Below, piece after piece: positions 1 through 9,278 of a DNA stretch of 64,000 bases. The DNA lies in the NCBI GenBank assembly GCA_903875575.1, contig CAIQWJ010000007.1:1-64000 (forward strand), read 5' to 3'. Within the stretch, counting starts at the first letter, position 1. Each line of letters opens with the position of its first letter. A program made the translations under genes and the position numbers. Below the pieces are notes generated by a model. It saw only the letters and a program-made list of their open reading frames with translations, was not told where the DNA came from and ran no database searches. This stretch comes from an uncultured Acidobacteriia bacterium (lineage in GTDB: Bacteria > Acidobacteriota > Terriglobia > Bryobacterales > Bryobacteraceae).

Positions 1-1459
1 GATCGACTCCGCCGGGATCATCCGACTCAAAGTCTTCCGGAGTTTCGTACAGGGCTTTCAGATTCGCGCTGTAGCTCCACATGAGCTGGAACACCCGCGC
101 TGCGGAATCGGGATAGCCGTAGGTGGGAATACCTGCCTGACTGAGAATCTGAACACCTGGAGCGACCCCATCGCCGCCCATCCAGCTCGCGATGATCGGT
201 TTGTCCGACACCTTTGCGAAGCGCTTCAATTCTTCCGCGACCGCGGTGGGATCGGAAAGCCCGGTCGGAGCCAGAATGGCAAGAATGCCATCCGTGGCGG
301 GATCTTTCACCGCCACTTCCATCGCCGCCCCATAGCGCTCGGCAGTGGCGTCTCCCAGAATGTCGACAGGATTCTGATGACTCCAGTGTTTCGGCAGCAT
401 ACCGTTCAGAGTTTCAATGCTGCCAGCGGTAATTTCCGCCAATTGCCCGCCATCGCCCAGCAACGCGTCCGTGGCCAGCACTGCGGGCCCTCCGGCATTC
501 GTCACAATCGTCAGTCCCGGACCCTTCGGCCGTGGCTGTTTGTCAAGCGCTTCAGATAAGTTGAACAGCTCCGCGATCGTATTGACGCGGATCACGCCAC
601 AGCGGCGGAATGCAGCATCCAGAACTTCGTCCTGACCAGTCAGCGCGCCGGTATGTGAAGCTGCGGCCTTCGCTGCTGCCGCCGTTCGCCCCGGCTTGAT
701 GACAATGATGGGCTTTGCCAGCGCCACTTCCCGCGCCGCCGAGAGGAACCCGCGCGCATCGCCCACCGATTCCATATAGATCACAATGCTGTGAGTCCGG
801 GGATCATCTCCGAGGTATTGAATCAGGTCGCCCCAGCCTACATCGAGCATGGAGCCGACCGAAACAAACGCACTGAAGCCCACCAGTTCCCGCTGGCTCC
901 AGTCGAGGATCGCCGTACAAAGCGCCCCGCTCTGGCTTATGAAGCCCAGGTGTCCGGGCCGCGCCATAGAACGGGCGAACGTGGCGTTCAAACCGTGATG
1001 CGGGCTCATCAAACCAAGACAGTTAGGCCCGATAATCCGCATGCCCGCCCGTCTCGCGTCCGCCAGAATCTCCCGTTCCATGGCGGCCCCGTCTTCGCCA
1101 ACTTCGCGAAAACCGGCGGAGATGATGATGGCGTTTTCAATTCCCGCCGCCGCGCATTCCCGCACCACGCCGGGCACGGTTCGTGCGGGTGTTGCAATGA
1201 CCGCCAAATCCACCTTCTCCGGAATTTGGCCCACGCTCGGGTAACAGGGCACCCCGAGCACGTTTGCGCGCGTGGGATTGACGGGAAACAGCCGGCCTCC
1301 GAACGAAGTGGTCCTGAGGTTATCCACAATGGACCGGCCAACCCCCGTTGGGTTCTCCGTTGCGCCGATCACTGCTACATTACGTGGATGGAAGAACGCC
1401 TCAAGCGGCGTTCGCGGGTATACCGCGTCTGATTGATTGCTGGATTCGGATTCTGACAT
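1..1459 (-). CDS. ADP-forming acyl-CoA synthetase (acetate--CoA ligase-like), N-terminal part
   Basis: The frame is open from an ATG at 1459 to the left window edge, giving 486 codons with no stop, so the gene is truncated by the window. Residues about 20-150 form a CoA-binding Rossmann domain ([16 protein letters not shown] near the start, later IGPNCLG). The succinyl-CoA-ligase-like domains follow, including AASHTGAL with the expected phospho-histidine at H269. Known members interconvert acyl-CoA plus ADP and phosphate with acid plus CoA and ATP. The ATP-grasp part, and any fused acetyltransferase domain, would lie outside the window. The next gene, also leftward, encodes a universal stress protein, a common neighbour of this family. 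Substrate cannot be told. Confidence 0.9.
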   Translation of the reverse strand, partial: MSESESSNQSDAVYPRTPLEAFFHPRNVAVIGATENPTGVGRSIVDNLRTTSFGGRLFPVNPTRANVLGVPCYPSVGQIPEKVDLAVIATPARTVPGVVRECAAAGIENAIIISAGFREVGEDGAAMEREILADARRAGMRIIGPNCLGLMSPHHGLNATFARSMARPGHLGFISQSGALCTAILDWSQRELVGFSAFVSVGSMLDVGWGDLIQYLGDDPRTHSIVIYMESVGDARGFLSAAREVALAKPIIVIKPGRTAAAAKAAASHTGALTGQDEVLDAAFRRCGVIRVNTIAELFNLSEALDKQPRPKGPGLTIVTNAGGPAVLATDALLGDGGQLAEITAGSIETLNGMLPKHWSHQNPVDILGDATAERYGAAMEVAVKDPATDGILAILAPTGLSDPTAVAEELKRFAKVSDKPIIASWMGGDGVAPGVQILSQAGIPTYGYPDSAARVFQLMWSYSANLKALYETPEDFESDDPGGVD

Positions 1460-1478
1460 AAGCTGATGCGGACGTTGT

Positions 1479-2333
1479 TTAGATGCTTAATACGGGGCAG
1501 GGCGATTCGCGAATGATCGGATACAACCTTGACCAGAGTCGGCTGAAAGTGCTCTGCTCCAGGCCACGTCCGGTAACAATCAGATCCGCATTCCGGCGGA
1601 TCGCTTCCTGCTGAACGCCTTCTTCAATACTGGCGTCGATCACGGCGTGCGGCGCGTCAATTCCCAGACGCCCTTTCAGTTCCCGAAGGCGAAAATCGGC
1701 GTCATCGCGAATTTCTTTTTCACCGGGGCTGAAATCGAAGTTCACCGACGTTCGGGGCATGTCCAGCACATGGACAATGGAAAGCCTCGCGTTCCATGAT
1801 TTGGCGAAGGCCGCCGCCGCGGTCAGCACGGCCTCGGCTTCGTCGCTCTCATCGAGCGCACAAAGGATCGACTTATAGCTCGTCCGGAAGTCGTTACCAA
1901 CCACTGATCCTGCCGAGGTCCAGACGGCTGCGCTCACATCGTGCAGCACTTTTGCCGTGACCGACCCCAACAGCAACCGGCGCACGGGACCGTACCCGTG
2001 CGTGCCCATCATCACCAGATCCGTGCCTTGATGTTGCACATAACCGTTCAGAACGGAACCCGCCTCGCCAGCCTGCGTCACCAATTCCGGACGCTGGCCG
2101 TGAAACATCTCCATCGCGAACTTATGCAGGCGATCACGCTCGTATGTCTGTATCTGTTCGGGCAATAAGGGATCTACTGCCAGATCGCCGTAACCCAGCA
2201 GCACCGATGGATACGCGTGCAGAAGGGTCAACGTGGCGGAAAAATGCCTGACCATCTGCTGCACATGGGGTACAACGGCCCGGCATGGATCTGAGTAATC
2301 CACCGGAAACAGGATCTTGCGAAAGGGCAGCAT
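1479..2333 (-). CDS. Universal stress protein, tandem UspA domains
   Basis: This 284-residue protein carries two Usp domains, about residues 1-145 and 150-284. The first ends in the ATP-binding signature [16 protein letters not shown], matching the G-2x-G-9x-G-(S/T) pattern. The second has a degenerate version ([18 protein letters not shown]), so only the first half is likely to bind nucleotide. The start [15 protein letters not shown] is typical of the family. It is cytoplasmic with no signal or membrane segment. Its stop lies 19 bp upstream of the acyl-CoA synthetase start, suggesting co-transcription. The role is probably stress or energy-state sensing, but the ligand is not known. Confidence 0.93.
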   Translation of the reverse strand: MLPFRKILFPVDYSDPCRAVVPHVQQMVRHFSATLTLLHAYPSVLLGYGDLAVDPLLPEQIQTYERDRLHKFAMEMFHGQRPELVTQAGEAGSVLNGYVQHQGTDLVMMGTHGYGPVRRLLLGSVTAKVLHDVSAAVWTSAGSVVGNDFRTSYKSILCALDESDEAEAVLTAAAAFAKSWNARLSIVHVLDMPRTSVNFDFSPGEKEIRDDADFRLRELKGRLGIDAPHAVIDASIEEGVQQEAIRRNADLIVTGRGLEQSTFSRLWSRLYPIIRESPCPVLSI

Positions 2334-2424
2334 AATTACTCACTGAAGAGCAGTTTCATTACCAAAGGCCCGGTTTCATTTCAATCGCGGGACTTGTGCT
2401 GTGCCGGGTCCCGAAGCCGCGGGT

Positions 2425-2453
2425 GCATTGGTGCGTGATCTGGCGCACAATGC
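2425..2453. other. Imperfect inverted repeat between divergent genes
   Basis: Arms GCATTGGTGCG (2425-2435) and CGCACAATGC (2444-2453) pair with one bulged base around an 8-nt loop. It lies in the 172-bp gap between the divergent stress-protein and L,D-transpeptidase genes. It could be an operator or a leader hairpin for the rightward gene. No other signal is clear in this gap. Confidence 0.3.
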
Positions 2454-2505
2454 GCAATGCATCGAGTCAGTGGCAATTGGATACCAGCATGCTGGCTCAT
2501 GAGCG

Positions 2506-4137
2506 ATGACAACGTTGAACAGACTCGCGAAACTGTGGCTCGCGGCGGGATTTCTGGGCATTTCATTGGGAAACGCCGCAGGTGTCGGCGATCCCTGCGA
2601 ATCCCCTCTCTGTCGGCTGGTAACCGCGGATCGTCACTCCACGCCATCAGTGAGGAAATTCTATGAGTCCGCGGGTTACAAATTGGCCTGGACGCATAAC
2701 GGCGTGCCGACCAAACAAGCGCTCTCCGTCGTGGACGCCCTGAAGGCTACCGAAACAAAAGGCCTGAATCCGGAAGCCTACGAAGCCTCCACCTGGGATG
2801 CTCGCCTCAAGTCGCTCTCCAGCGAGGCGGCCCAAGCCGAATTCGACCTGAACCTGACGCTCTCGCTCATGCGTTACATTTCTGATCTGCATTTCGGCCG
2901 CGCCAACCCTGGCCTGTTCCATACGAGCAGCGGCACAGGCGGCGAGTTAGGGGATCTTGCCACATTCCTTCGGCAGCGCGTCGTTGACTCTGCGGACGTA
3001 AAAGCCGTTCTCGAAGCCGTAGAGCCACCTTATCCCGGCTATCAAAGAACGGAAGAAGCTTTTCAGCGCTATCTTGTGTTGGCTGCGGGACCATTGCTTC
3101 CGCGATTGCCCGTCACCCCAAAACCCGTGGAGCCAGGTGCCACTTATGCAGGCAGCGGCGACCTGGTCACTATTCTCCGCCGCCTCAGTGACCTGTCGGC
3201 GGACGCCGCAATCCCGGATACCTCCCGCTATGAAGGCCCACTCGTCGATGCCGTCCGGCACTTCCAGACGCGACACGGCCTGGATCCGGATGGCCGTCTG
3301 GGCAAGTCAACCTTCGCCCAACTCAATACACCCCTCAGCACGCGCGTCCGCCAGTTGCAGTTAACCCTGGAGCGCTGGCGCTGGGCTCCGCACAGTTTTC
3401 CCCGCCCTCCCATCGTCGTCAACATTCCCGAATTTGAACTGCGAACCGTGAATGCCGCCTACCGCACAGATCTCGAGATGAAAGTCGTGACGGGTAAAGC
3501 GTACGGCCATAAGACGCCCGTATTCTCCGCCGACATGAATTACGTCGTTTTTCGTCCCTATTGGGACGTCCCCTACAGCATCACGCGAAATGAAATGCTG
3601 CCGAAGATGGAACACGACGCCGCATATCTCGCAAAGAATCAGTTGGAGATCGTCGACGCTCAGGGAAGAGTGCTGGCAGAAAATACCCCGGACGCGGACA
3701 CCATCGCCAGACTCCGCTCCGGTGCCCTCCGCATCCGCCAGTTACCGGGGCCCGAGAACTCCCTGGGCCTGGTAAAGTTTCTTTTTCCCAACGAACACAG
3801 TGTCTACCTGCACTCCACCCCGGCGACCAATTTGTTTTCGAAGTCCCGGCGCGATTTCAGCCACGGTTGCATCCGCGTCGAAAAGCCCGAAGAGCTGGCC
3901 CTGTGGATACTGAAAAGTGAAGGCTCGGAATGGACACCGGACCGCATCCACCAGGCCATGGAAGGTGGCACGACGTTTCAGGTCACGCTGAAAAACCCAA
4001 TCCCCGTGCTCATCGTCTATGCCACCGCGATCGTCACCGAAAACGGCGAAGTCCATTTCTTCGACGATATCTATAAGGAAGATATCCGTCTCGCCGCCGC
4101 CCTGGCTTTGACAGAACCGCTTTCAGCCGCCCGGTGA
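2506..4137 (+). CDS. L,D-transpeptidase (YcbB/LdtD type) with peptidoglycan-binding domain
   Basis: The 543-residue exported protein starts with a short signal-like stretch (about 1-25). An N-terminal scaffold domain follows, then a peptidoglycan-binding domain near residues 220-275 (VDAVRHFQTRHGLDPDG...). The YkuD catalytic domain runs from about 295 to 480. The motif HSTP...SHGCIRV is intact, with the nucleophile Cys at residue 455. Known YcbB-type enzymes make 3-3 cross-links in peptidoglycan or attach proteins to it, acting in the periplasm. Size and domain order match the large LdtD subgroup. It stands alone, divergent from the stress protein. Confidence 0.93.
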   Translation: MTTLNRLAKLWLAAGFLGISLGNAAGVGDPCESPLCRLVTADRHSTPSVRKFYESAGYKLAWTHNGVPTKQALSVVDALKATETKGLNPEAYEASTWDARLKSLSSEAAQAEFDLNLTLSLMRYISDLHFGRANPGLFHTSSGTGGELGDLATFLRQRVVDSADVKAVLEAVEPPYPGYQRTEEAFQRYLVLAAGPLLPRLPVTPKPVEPGATYAGSGDLVTILRRLSDLSADAAIPDTSRYEGPLVDAVRHFQTRHGLDPDGRLGKSTFAQLNTPLSTRVRQLQLTLERWRWAPHSFPRPPIVVNIPEFELRTVNAAYRTDLEMKVVTGKAYGHKTPVFSADMNYVVFRPYWDVPYSITRNEMLPKMEHDAAYLAKNQLEIVDAQGRVLAENTPDADTIARLRSGALRIRQLPGPENSLGLVKFLFPNEHSVYLHSTPATNLFSKSRRDFSHGCIRVEKPEELALWILKSEGSEWTPDRIHQAMEGGTTFQVTLKNPIPVLIVYATAIVTENGEVHFFDDIYKEDIRLAAALALTEPLSAAR

Positions 4138-4209
4138 TAGAATCGTCTGGATTGATCGTGGTTTGAGTCGGGTCCAGCCGGTTCCAGCCACTGAGGAGTT
4201 CGGTTCTAC

Positions 4210-5454
4210 ATGAAGAAAAACGTATTCCGCCACATCGCTTTGATGGCACCGCTGGCTGCGGTACTTCTCTGCATTGCCTTCGTCCAGAATGGCCCCGCCC
4301 AGAACGCGCCGGCTGCACAGCGCCCAGCATTGCCGCCGCTTCCGCCGCCACAGTCGGTTCCCAAACCCGGTCCGGCCACTGACGCGCCTTACGCGCCCCT
4401 CGCCCTGCTCCCCGGCGGCGTAGTTGTCCCCCTGTATCAGCCCGGCTCTCACTTCCTCAACAACGACCGCATCAAAGAACCGGAAGTGTACAACATGAGC
4501 GGTGCCGTGCCCGGCCGCGTCAGCAGCGTGGTCAACATCCACAACCCGTCCATCGAATTTCACGGCGTGGATCGCGGCCTGAACACCGGCGCGGTCATGA
4601 TCGTCGCGGCCGGTGGCGGGCATAACACTCTCAACGTCGGTTCCGAAGCCTGCGATTTCGTCCCGTTCTTCTACAACTACGGCGTCAACACGGTCATCCT
4701 GCGCAACCGCCTGCGAACCAGCGGCTACAACCCGCAGGTGGACGCTGTCAATGACGCGCAGCAGGCCGTTCGCCTGGTCCGCGCGCACGCGAAAGACTGG
4801 AACATTGACCCCAACAAGATCGGCATCATGGGTTTCTCGGCGGGGGCCGAACTCTCCGCTCCCGCAGCCGTTTTCTTCGAAGATTTCGACAAAAAGAACA
4901 ACGAACCGGACGATCCTCTGGCCGGCATCAGTTCCCGCCCGGATTTCGTCGGCATCATCTATCCCGGCCCGTCGCCGTTCGCGCGCGGTCGCGTTGCGCC
5001 AACCATCCCCCGCAACACCCCGCCCGCATTCATCGCGGGTGCGGCTTCCGGCGATCAGGGCCACGCCGTTTGGGCCAACGATTACTTCACCGCCATGCTC
5101 GCCATGAGCATCCCGAACATCGAAATCCACCTTTACGCGCAGGGCAAACACCCCGGTGACAAACTGGACGATGGCAGCAGCATGAGCGGTGGCTTGACGG
5201 ATCGCAACAACATCCCGTATGGAACGTGGCAGTACCGGATGATCGACTGGATGCGCGATCTCGGCTTCCTCCAGAAGCCGGGCATTGAGACCAAAGCCGC
5301 CAAAGACATCGCTGCCTATCTGGCCCAACCGCCGCGCGGAGCCTTCGGCGGCTCAGGGCGCGGTGGCGGCCGGGGCGGTTCCGGCGGCGGGCGCGGCGCA
5401 TTTGGTGCCTCCGGCGCTGGTGGCTCGTTCGCACCTGCGGGTCCGGGAAGGTAG
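4210..5454 (+). CDS. Exported alpha/beta hydrolase, esterase-like, with Gly/Arg-rich tail
   Basis: This 414-residue protein begins with a clear signal peptide (MKKN..., hydrophobic core to about residue 30) and a Pro/Ala-rich stretch. A BD-FAE/acetyl-xylan-esterase-like fold follows. GFSAGAEL gives the G-x-S-x-G nucleophile elbow, AGGGHN the oxyanion region, and GKHPGD probably holds the catalytic His. The last roughly 40 residues are almost only Gly, Arg, Ser and Ala, which is unusual for the family and may be disordered or surface-attaching. A Shine-Dalgarno-like TGAGGAG precedes the ATG. Related Acidobacteria proteins are often called xylanase or dienelactone-hydrolase-like, but the substrate is not predictable. 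Confidence 0.85.
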   Translation: MKKNVFRHIALMAPLAAVLLCIAFVQNGPAQNAPAAQRPALPPLPPPQSVPKPGPATDAPYAPLALLPGGVVVPLYQPGSHFLNNDRIKEPEVYNMSGAVPGRVSSVVNIHNPSIEFHGVDRGLNTGAVMIVAAGGGHNTLNVGSEACDFVPFFYNYGVNTVILRNRLRTSGYNPQVDAVNDAQQAVRLVRAHAKDWNIDPNKIGIMGFSAGAELSAPAAVFFEDFDKKNNEPDDPLAGISSRPDFVGIIYPGPSPFARGRVAPTIPRNTPPAFIAGAASGDQGHAVWANDYFTAMLAMSIPNIEIHLYAQGKHPGDKLDDGSSMSGGLTDRNNIPYGTWQYRMIDWMRDLGFLQKPGIETKAAKDIAAYLAQPPRGAFGGSGRGGGRGGSGGGRGAFGASGAGGSFAPAGPGR

Positions 5455-5535
5455 CTCCGCAAACGCCGCATTTTTGGGGGGCATCGCCAGCGGGAAATCC
5501 CCATCGGCGATACTGGAATTTACACCCCAAACATC

Positions 5536-7692
5536 ATGCGGGAAGTCCTTTATCAGACGCCGCGCGGCATTCGCGTGGCGCGCGCCACTACCAAACTACC
5601 TTTCGCCAGAGGACTCGACCGCTTCCGGCGCGATCTTGATCGCCATCGCGGCATCTACCTTTCCTCCGGCTACGAATACCCCGGCCGCTACTCCCGCTGG
5701 GATATCGTCGCTGTCCGTCCGCCCCTCGAACTCGTCAGCTTCCAGCGAGAGGTAACCTTCCGCCCCCTGAATGATCGCGGCGTCGCCATCAACCGCATGC
5801 TGGCTACGGTCCTGCGCGACCATCCGCATTGGGACGACTTTCGCGAGGAAAACGGTACTCTGCGCGGCACCCTCAAGCCGATGCCAGCCATCTTCCCCGA
5901 AGAAGAGCGAAGCAAACAGCCATCCGTATTTTCCATTCTGCGGGCCCTGACGCAGGAATTTCGCAACGCCAACGACGACAAACTCGCCTTCGCCGGCGCT
6001 TTCGGGTATGACCTGCTCTTCCAGTTCGAGCCGATCCCACTGCGCCTGCCGCGCGAGGCGCAAAAAGACTTACAGCTGTTCCTCTTTGACGACATCATCT
6101 ACATGGACCGGAAGCGTGAAGTCATCGAGCGCTTCACCTGGGAGTTCGATCTCGACACCCCGACCGGCCCACTCTCCACCCGCGGCCTTCCGCGAACCGG
6201 CGAATCCGTACCCCGGGTTCCGAATCGTAAACCCGGCCCTATCACCTCAGACCACACGCCCGCCGAGTACATGGCAAACGTGGAAACCGTGCGTGAAGGC
6301 ATGCGCAAGGGCGATTTTTATGAAGTCGTGCTGCGCCAGACGTTTCGGACGCCATATTCCGGCAAAGCGTCAGACCTGTTCGAGCTGATGCAGCGCGCTA
6401 ACCCCAGCCCCTACGAATTTCTCATCCAGTTCGGCGGGGAACAACTCGTCGGTGCGTCCCCGGAAATGTTTGTACGGGTGGAAGGTGATCTGGTGGAAAC
6501 CTGTCCGATTGCCGGCACCGCCCGTCGCACCGGAGACCCACTGCAGGACGAAAAGAATATCCGCGCCCTCCTCAATTCCACCAAAGAGGAATCCGAACTC
6601 ACCATGTGTACCGACGTGGACCGCAACGACAAGAGCCGCGTCTGCCGCCCCGGTACGGTGCAGGTGGTCGGCCGCCGCCTGATCGAATCTTATGCCGGCC
6701 TCTTCCACACCGTGGATCACGTTACCGGTCGCCTGGAACCGGGCTTCGATTCGCTCGACGCCTTCCTCAGCCACATGTGGGCCGTGACCCTGATCGGCGC
6801 GCCCAAAAAGGCCGCCGCCAACGCCATCGAAAGTCTGGAAAAGAGCGAACGCGGCTGGTACGGCGGTGCCGTTGGCATGCTGTCGCTCAATGGCGACATC
6901 AACACCGGCATCCTGATCCGCACCACCTATCTGCGCGATGGTTACGCCACCTATCCGGCCGGTGCCACGCTGCTTTACGATTCTGACCCCGCGTCTGAGG
7001 AAGCGGAAACGCGGCTCAAGGCGACCGGCTTCTTCCGCCTGCTGGGCACCAGGCCTCCGGCCGCGGAAGCGCAGGCTGCAGCAGAACCGCTCCGCCGCAA
7101 GCTCCTCCTCGTCGATAACGACGATTGCTTCATCCACACCCTGGCCAACTACGCTCGTCAGGCCGGTGCCGAGGTCGTTACTTATCGCGCCGGTGTGCCG
7201 TTCGACGTTCTCGACCGCGTCAAGCCCGACCTCATTCTGATCTCACCCGGCCCCGGCCGGCCTGTCGATTTCGGCGTTCCCGCCCTGGTAAAACATGCGG
7301 CCGCAGCAGGCATCCCGGTCTTCGGCGTTTGCCTCGGCCTTCAGGGCATCGTGGAAGCTTTCGGCGGCGAGCTCGGCGTTTTGCCCTACCCGGTGCATGG
7401 CAAGCCGTCGCTGGTCCGGCATCGCGGTGCCGGCGTTTTTGCAGGCCTGCCCGAAGGAATCGAGGTTGGCAGGTACCACTCGCTCTACGCCGTACCCGAA
7501 CATCTGCCCGATTGCCTCGAAGTTACTGCAACTACAGATGATGGCGTGATTATGGGCGTTCGCCACCGCACTCTGCCCATTGAAGCGGTGCAATTCCACC
7601 CGGAGTCGATCCTGACCGCTCACGGCGGTACCGGCCTGAAGCTGATGCGTAACGCGCTCGGGTTGGCAACCGCTACCCGAACCGGCTCATAG
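5536..7692 (+). CDS. trpEG: Anthranilate synthase, fused components I and II
   Basis: The 718-residue protein joins a chorismate-binding TrpE part (about 1-510) to a glutamine amidotransferase TrpG part (about 525-718). The TrpE half has the hallmarks GASPEMFVR, CPIAGT, ELTMCTDVDRND and GAPK. The TrpG half has the catalytic Cys599 in GVCLGLQG and the His-x-Glu pair in QFHPES. Together they convert chorismate and glutamine into anthranilate for tryptophan synthesis. Fused TrpEG is known from alpha-proteobacteria and scattered other groups. No other trp gene lies beside it. A related fused enzyme is PhzE, but no phenazine genes are nearby, so TrpEG is preferred. Confidence 0.92.
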   Translation: MREVLYQTPRGIRVARATTKLPFARGLDRFRRDLDRHRGIYLSSGYEYPGRYSRWDIVAVRPPLELVSFQREVTFRPLNDRGVAINRMLATVLRDHPHWDDFREENGTLRGTLKPMPAIFPEEERSKQPSVFSILRALTQEFRNANDDKLAFAGAFGYDLLFQFEPIPLRLPREAQKDLQLFLFDDIIYMDRKREVIERFTWEFDLDTPTGPLSTRGLPRTGESVPRVPNRKPGPITSDHTPAEYMANVETVREGMRKGDFYEVVLRQTFRTPYSGKASDLFELMQRANPSPYEFLIQFGGEQLVGASPEMFVRVEGDLVETCPIAGTARRTGDPLQDEKNIRALLNSTKEESELTMCTDVDRNDKSRVCRPGTVQVVGRRLIESYAGLFHTVDHVTGRLEPGFDSLDAFLSHMWAVTLIGAPKKAAANAIESLEKSERGWYGGAVGMLSLNGDINTGILIRTTYLRDGYATYPAGATLLYDSDPASEEAETRLKATGFFRLLGTRPPAAEAQAAAEPLRRKLLLVDNDDCFIHTLANYARQAGAEVVTYRAGVPFDVLDRVKPDLILISPGPGRPVDFGVPALVKHAAAAGIPVFGVCLGLQGIVEAFGGELGVLPYPVHGKPSLVRHRGAGVFAGLPEGIEVGRYHSLYAVPEHLPDCLEVTATTDDGVIMGVRHRTLPIEAVQFHPESILTAHGGTGLKLMRNALGLATATRTGS

Positions 7693-7745
7693 TACTGCCT
7701 CCCGGACGCAGCCCGCACAAAACGCTATCATATAGACAGGTCAAC

Positions 7746-9275
7746 GTGGAGACATCCCTCACTAGTCACAGGAAACGGGTCCTGATTTTCATCCCGGCTT
7801 ATCACGCGGAAACCACTATCGCCAGCGTGCTGCGCCGCATTCCCGCCAGCCTGAACGATATCTACGATGTTGACGTCCTCATCATCGACGATTCTTCCCG
7901 CGACCTGACGTTCGCCAAGAGCCACGAGGCGGCCCGCGAGGCCGGCATACCGTTCGACGTGCGCGTTCTCTTCAATCCCGTCAATCAGGGTTACGGCGGC
8001 AATCAGAAGATCGGCTATCGCTATGCCATCGAGCGCGGCTATGACTACGTCGCACTTCTCCATGGCGATGGCCAGTATGCTCCCGAATGCCTCCCGGATC
8101 TTTTGGGTGCCTTCAGTCAGGGCAACCCCGCCGCCGTCTATGGCTCCCGCATGCTGACCCCGACGGGTGCATTGCGCGGTGGCATGCCCCTCTACAAATT
8201 CGTCGGTAACAAGATTCTCACCTGGACGCAGAACTTTCTGCTCCGGTCGAAGCTCAGCGAATTCCACTCCGGTTACCGCCTTTACTCGGTGGATGCGCTG
8301 CGCACTGTCCCCTTTGAGCGCAATTCAAACGATTTTCATTTCGATACCGAAATCATCATCCAGTTGATGTTCTTCGCCCGGCGCGAAATCCGCGAGTTAC
8401 CCATCCCTACTTATTATGGCGATGAGATCTGCCGCGTCAACGGCATGAGTTACGCTCTTAACGTGGTGATATCCACACTGAAGGCGCGCCTCCAGGAACT
8501 GGGCATCTTTTACGACCGCCGTTACGATTGCGCGCCCGTGGTGCTCGAGCACTACACGCCGAAGTTCGAATACCCCAGCACGCACTCCTTTGCTTTTGAC
8601 CTGGTACCCGAACACTCGCGAGTGCTCGATCTTGGCTGTGCCGGCGGTTACATGGCTGCGGCGCTCAAGGCACGCAAAGGCTGCTACGTCACAGGCATAG
8701 ACGCATGGCCCCTCGAAGACGTCCGGCTCGACGAATTCTACCTGCGGGATCTCAACGAAAGCCTCGAAGGCCTCCCGGTTGCGAACCAGGACATGATTCT
8801 CATGCTGGATGTGATCGAACACCTGGCCTCACCGGAGCGGTTCCTCGACCAGCTCCACGAAAGTCTTTCTCATAACCCGAACGTCCGGATCATCATGAGT
8901 ACGGCCAACATCGGCTTCATCATTCCCCGGCTGATGCTCCTGATCGGCCAGTTCAATTACGGCAAACGCGGCATTCTGGACGTCACGCACACGCGTCTGT
9001 TCACGTTCTCGTCTTTCCGCCGGTGCCTGGAACAGTGCGGTTTTGACGTCGTCGAGATGCGAGCCGTCCCCGGCCCGTTCCCGCTCGCACTGGGAGACAC
9101 CTGGCTCAGCCGCCTTCTTCTCGGCATCAACAAGGCTCTCATTCATGTTTCCCGTGGCCTGTTCGGGTACCAGATCTTCGTCCAGATCAAGCCCAGACCC
9201 ACCGTGGCCTATCTGCTCGACGCCGCCCACCAGGAATCCGATCGCAAAGTGCGCGCGCTCGAATCCGTCTCCTAA
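7746..9275 (+). CDS. Glycosyltransferase family 2 fused to SAM-dependent methyltransferase
   Basis: The 509-residue fusion starts at GTG 7746, the first possible start before the conserved KRVLIFIPAYHAETTI. Residues about 10-245 are a GT2 domain of the DPM1/dolichol-phosphate-sugar-synthase type (DVLIIDDSSRD, and LHGDGQY as the D-x-D-like metal site). Residues about 285-450 form a class I methyltransferase (VLDLGCAGGYMA is the SAM-binding glycine loop, DMILMLDVIEHL is motif III). The fusion suggests that a lipid-linked sugar or its acceptor is made and methylated by one polypeptide. It heads a block of polyprenyl-sugar-using transferases, separated by only 3 bp from the next gene. Confidence 0.87.
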   Translation: METSLTSHRKRVLIFIPAYHAETTIASVLRRIPASLNDIYDVDVLIIDDSSRDLTFAKSHEAAREAGIPFDVRVLFNPVNQGYGGNQKIGYRYAIERGYDYVALLHGDGQYAPECLPDLLGAFSQGNPAAVYGSRMLTPTGALRGGMPLYKFVGNKILTWTQNFLLRSKLSEFHSGYRLYSVDALRTVPFERNSNDFHFDTEIIIQLMFFARREIRELPIPTYYGDEICRVNGMSYALNVVISTLKARLQELGIFYDRRYDCAPVVLEHYTPKFEYPSTHSFAFDLVPEHSRVLDLGCAGGYMAAALKARKGCYVTGIDAWPLEDVRLDEFYLRDLNESLEGLPVANQDMILMLDVIEHLASPERFLDQLHESLSHNPNVRIIMSTANIGFIIPRLMLLIGQFNYGKRGILDVTHTRLFTFSSFRRCLEQCGFDVVEMRAVPGPFPLALGDTWLSRLLLGINKALIHVSRGLFGYQIFVQIKPRPTVAYLLDAAHQESDRKVRALESVS

Positions 9276-9278
9276 GTC

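Noticed and set aside
4123-5328. Long minus-strand open frame of 401 codons opposite the exported hydrolase
   Set aside because: It is a high-GC shadow with Arg/Val/Asp-heavy composition and no family features. The plus-strand gene has signal peptide and catalytic motifs.
5455-5535. Possible attenuator before trpEG
   Set aside because: There is a weak inverted repeat (TCGCC...GGCGA), but no leader peptide with Trp codons and no U-run.
6370-7137. Minus-strand open frame of 255 codons opposite trpEG
   Set aside because: It lies wholly within the conserved fused anthranilate synthase and has no recognisable motif.
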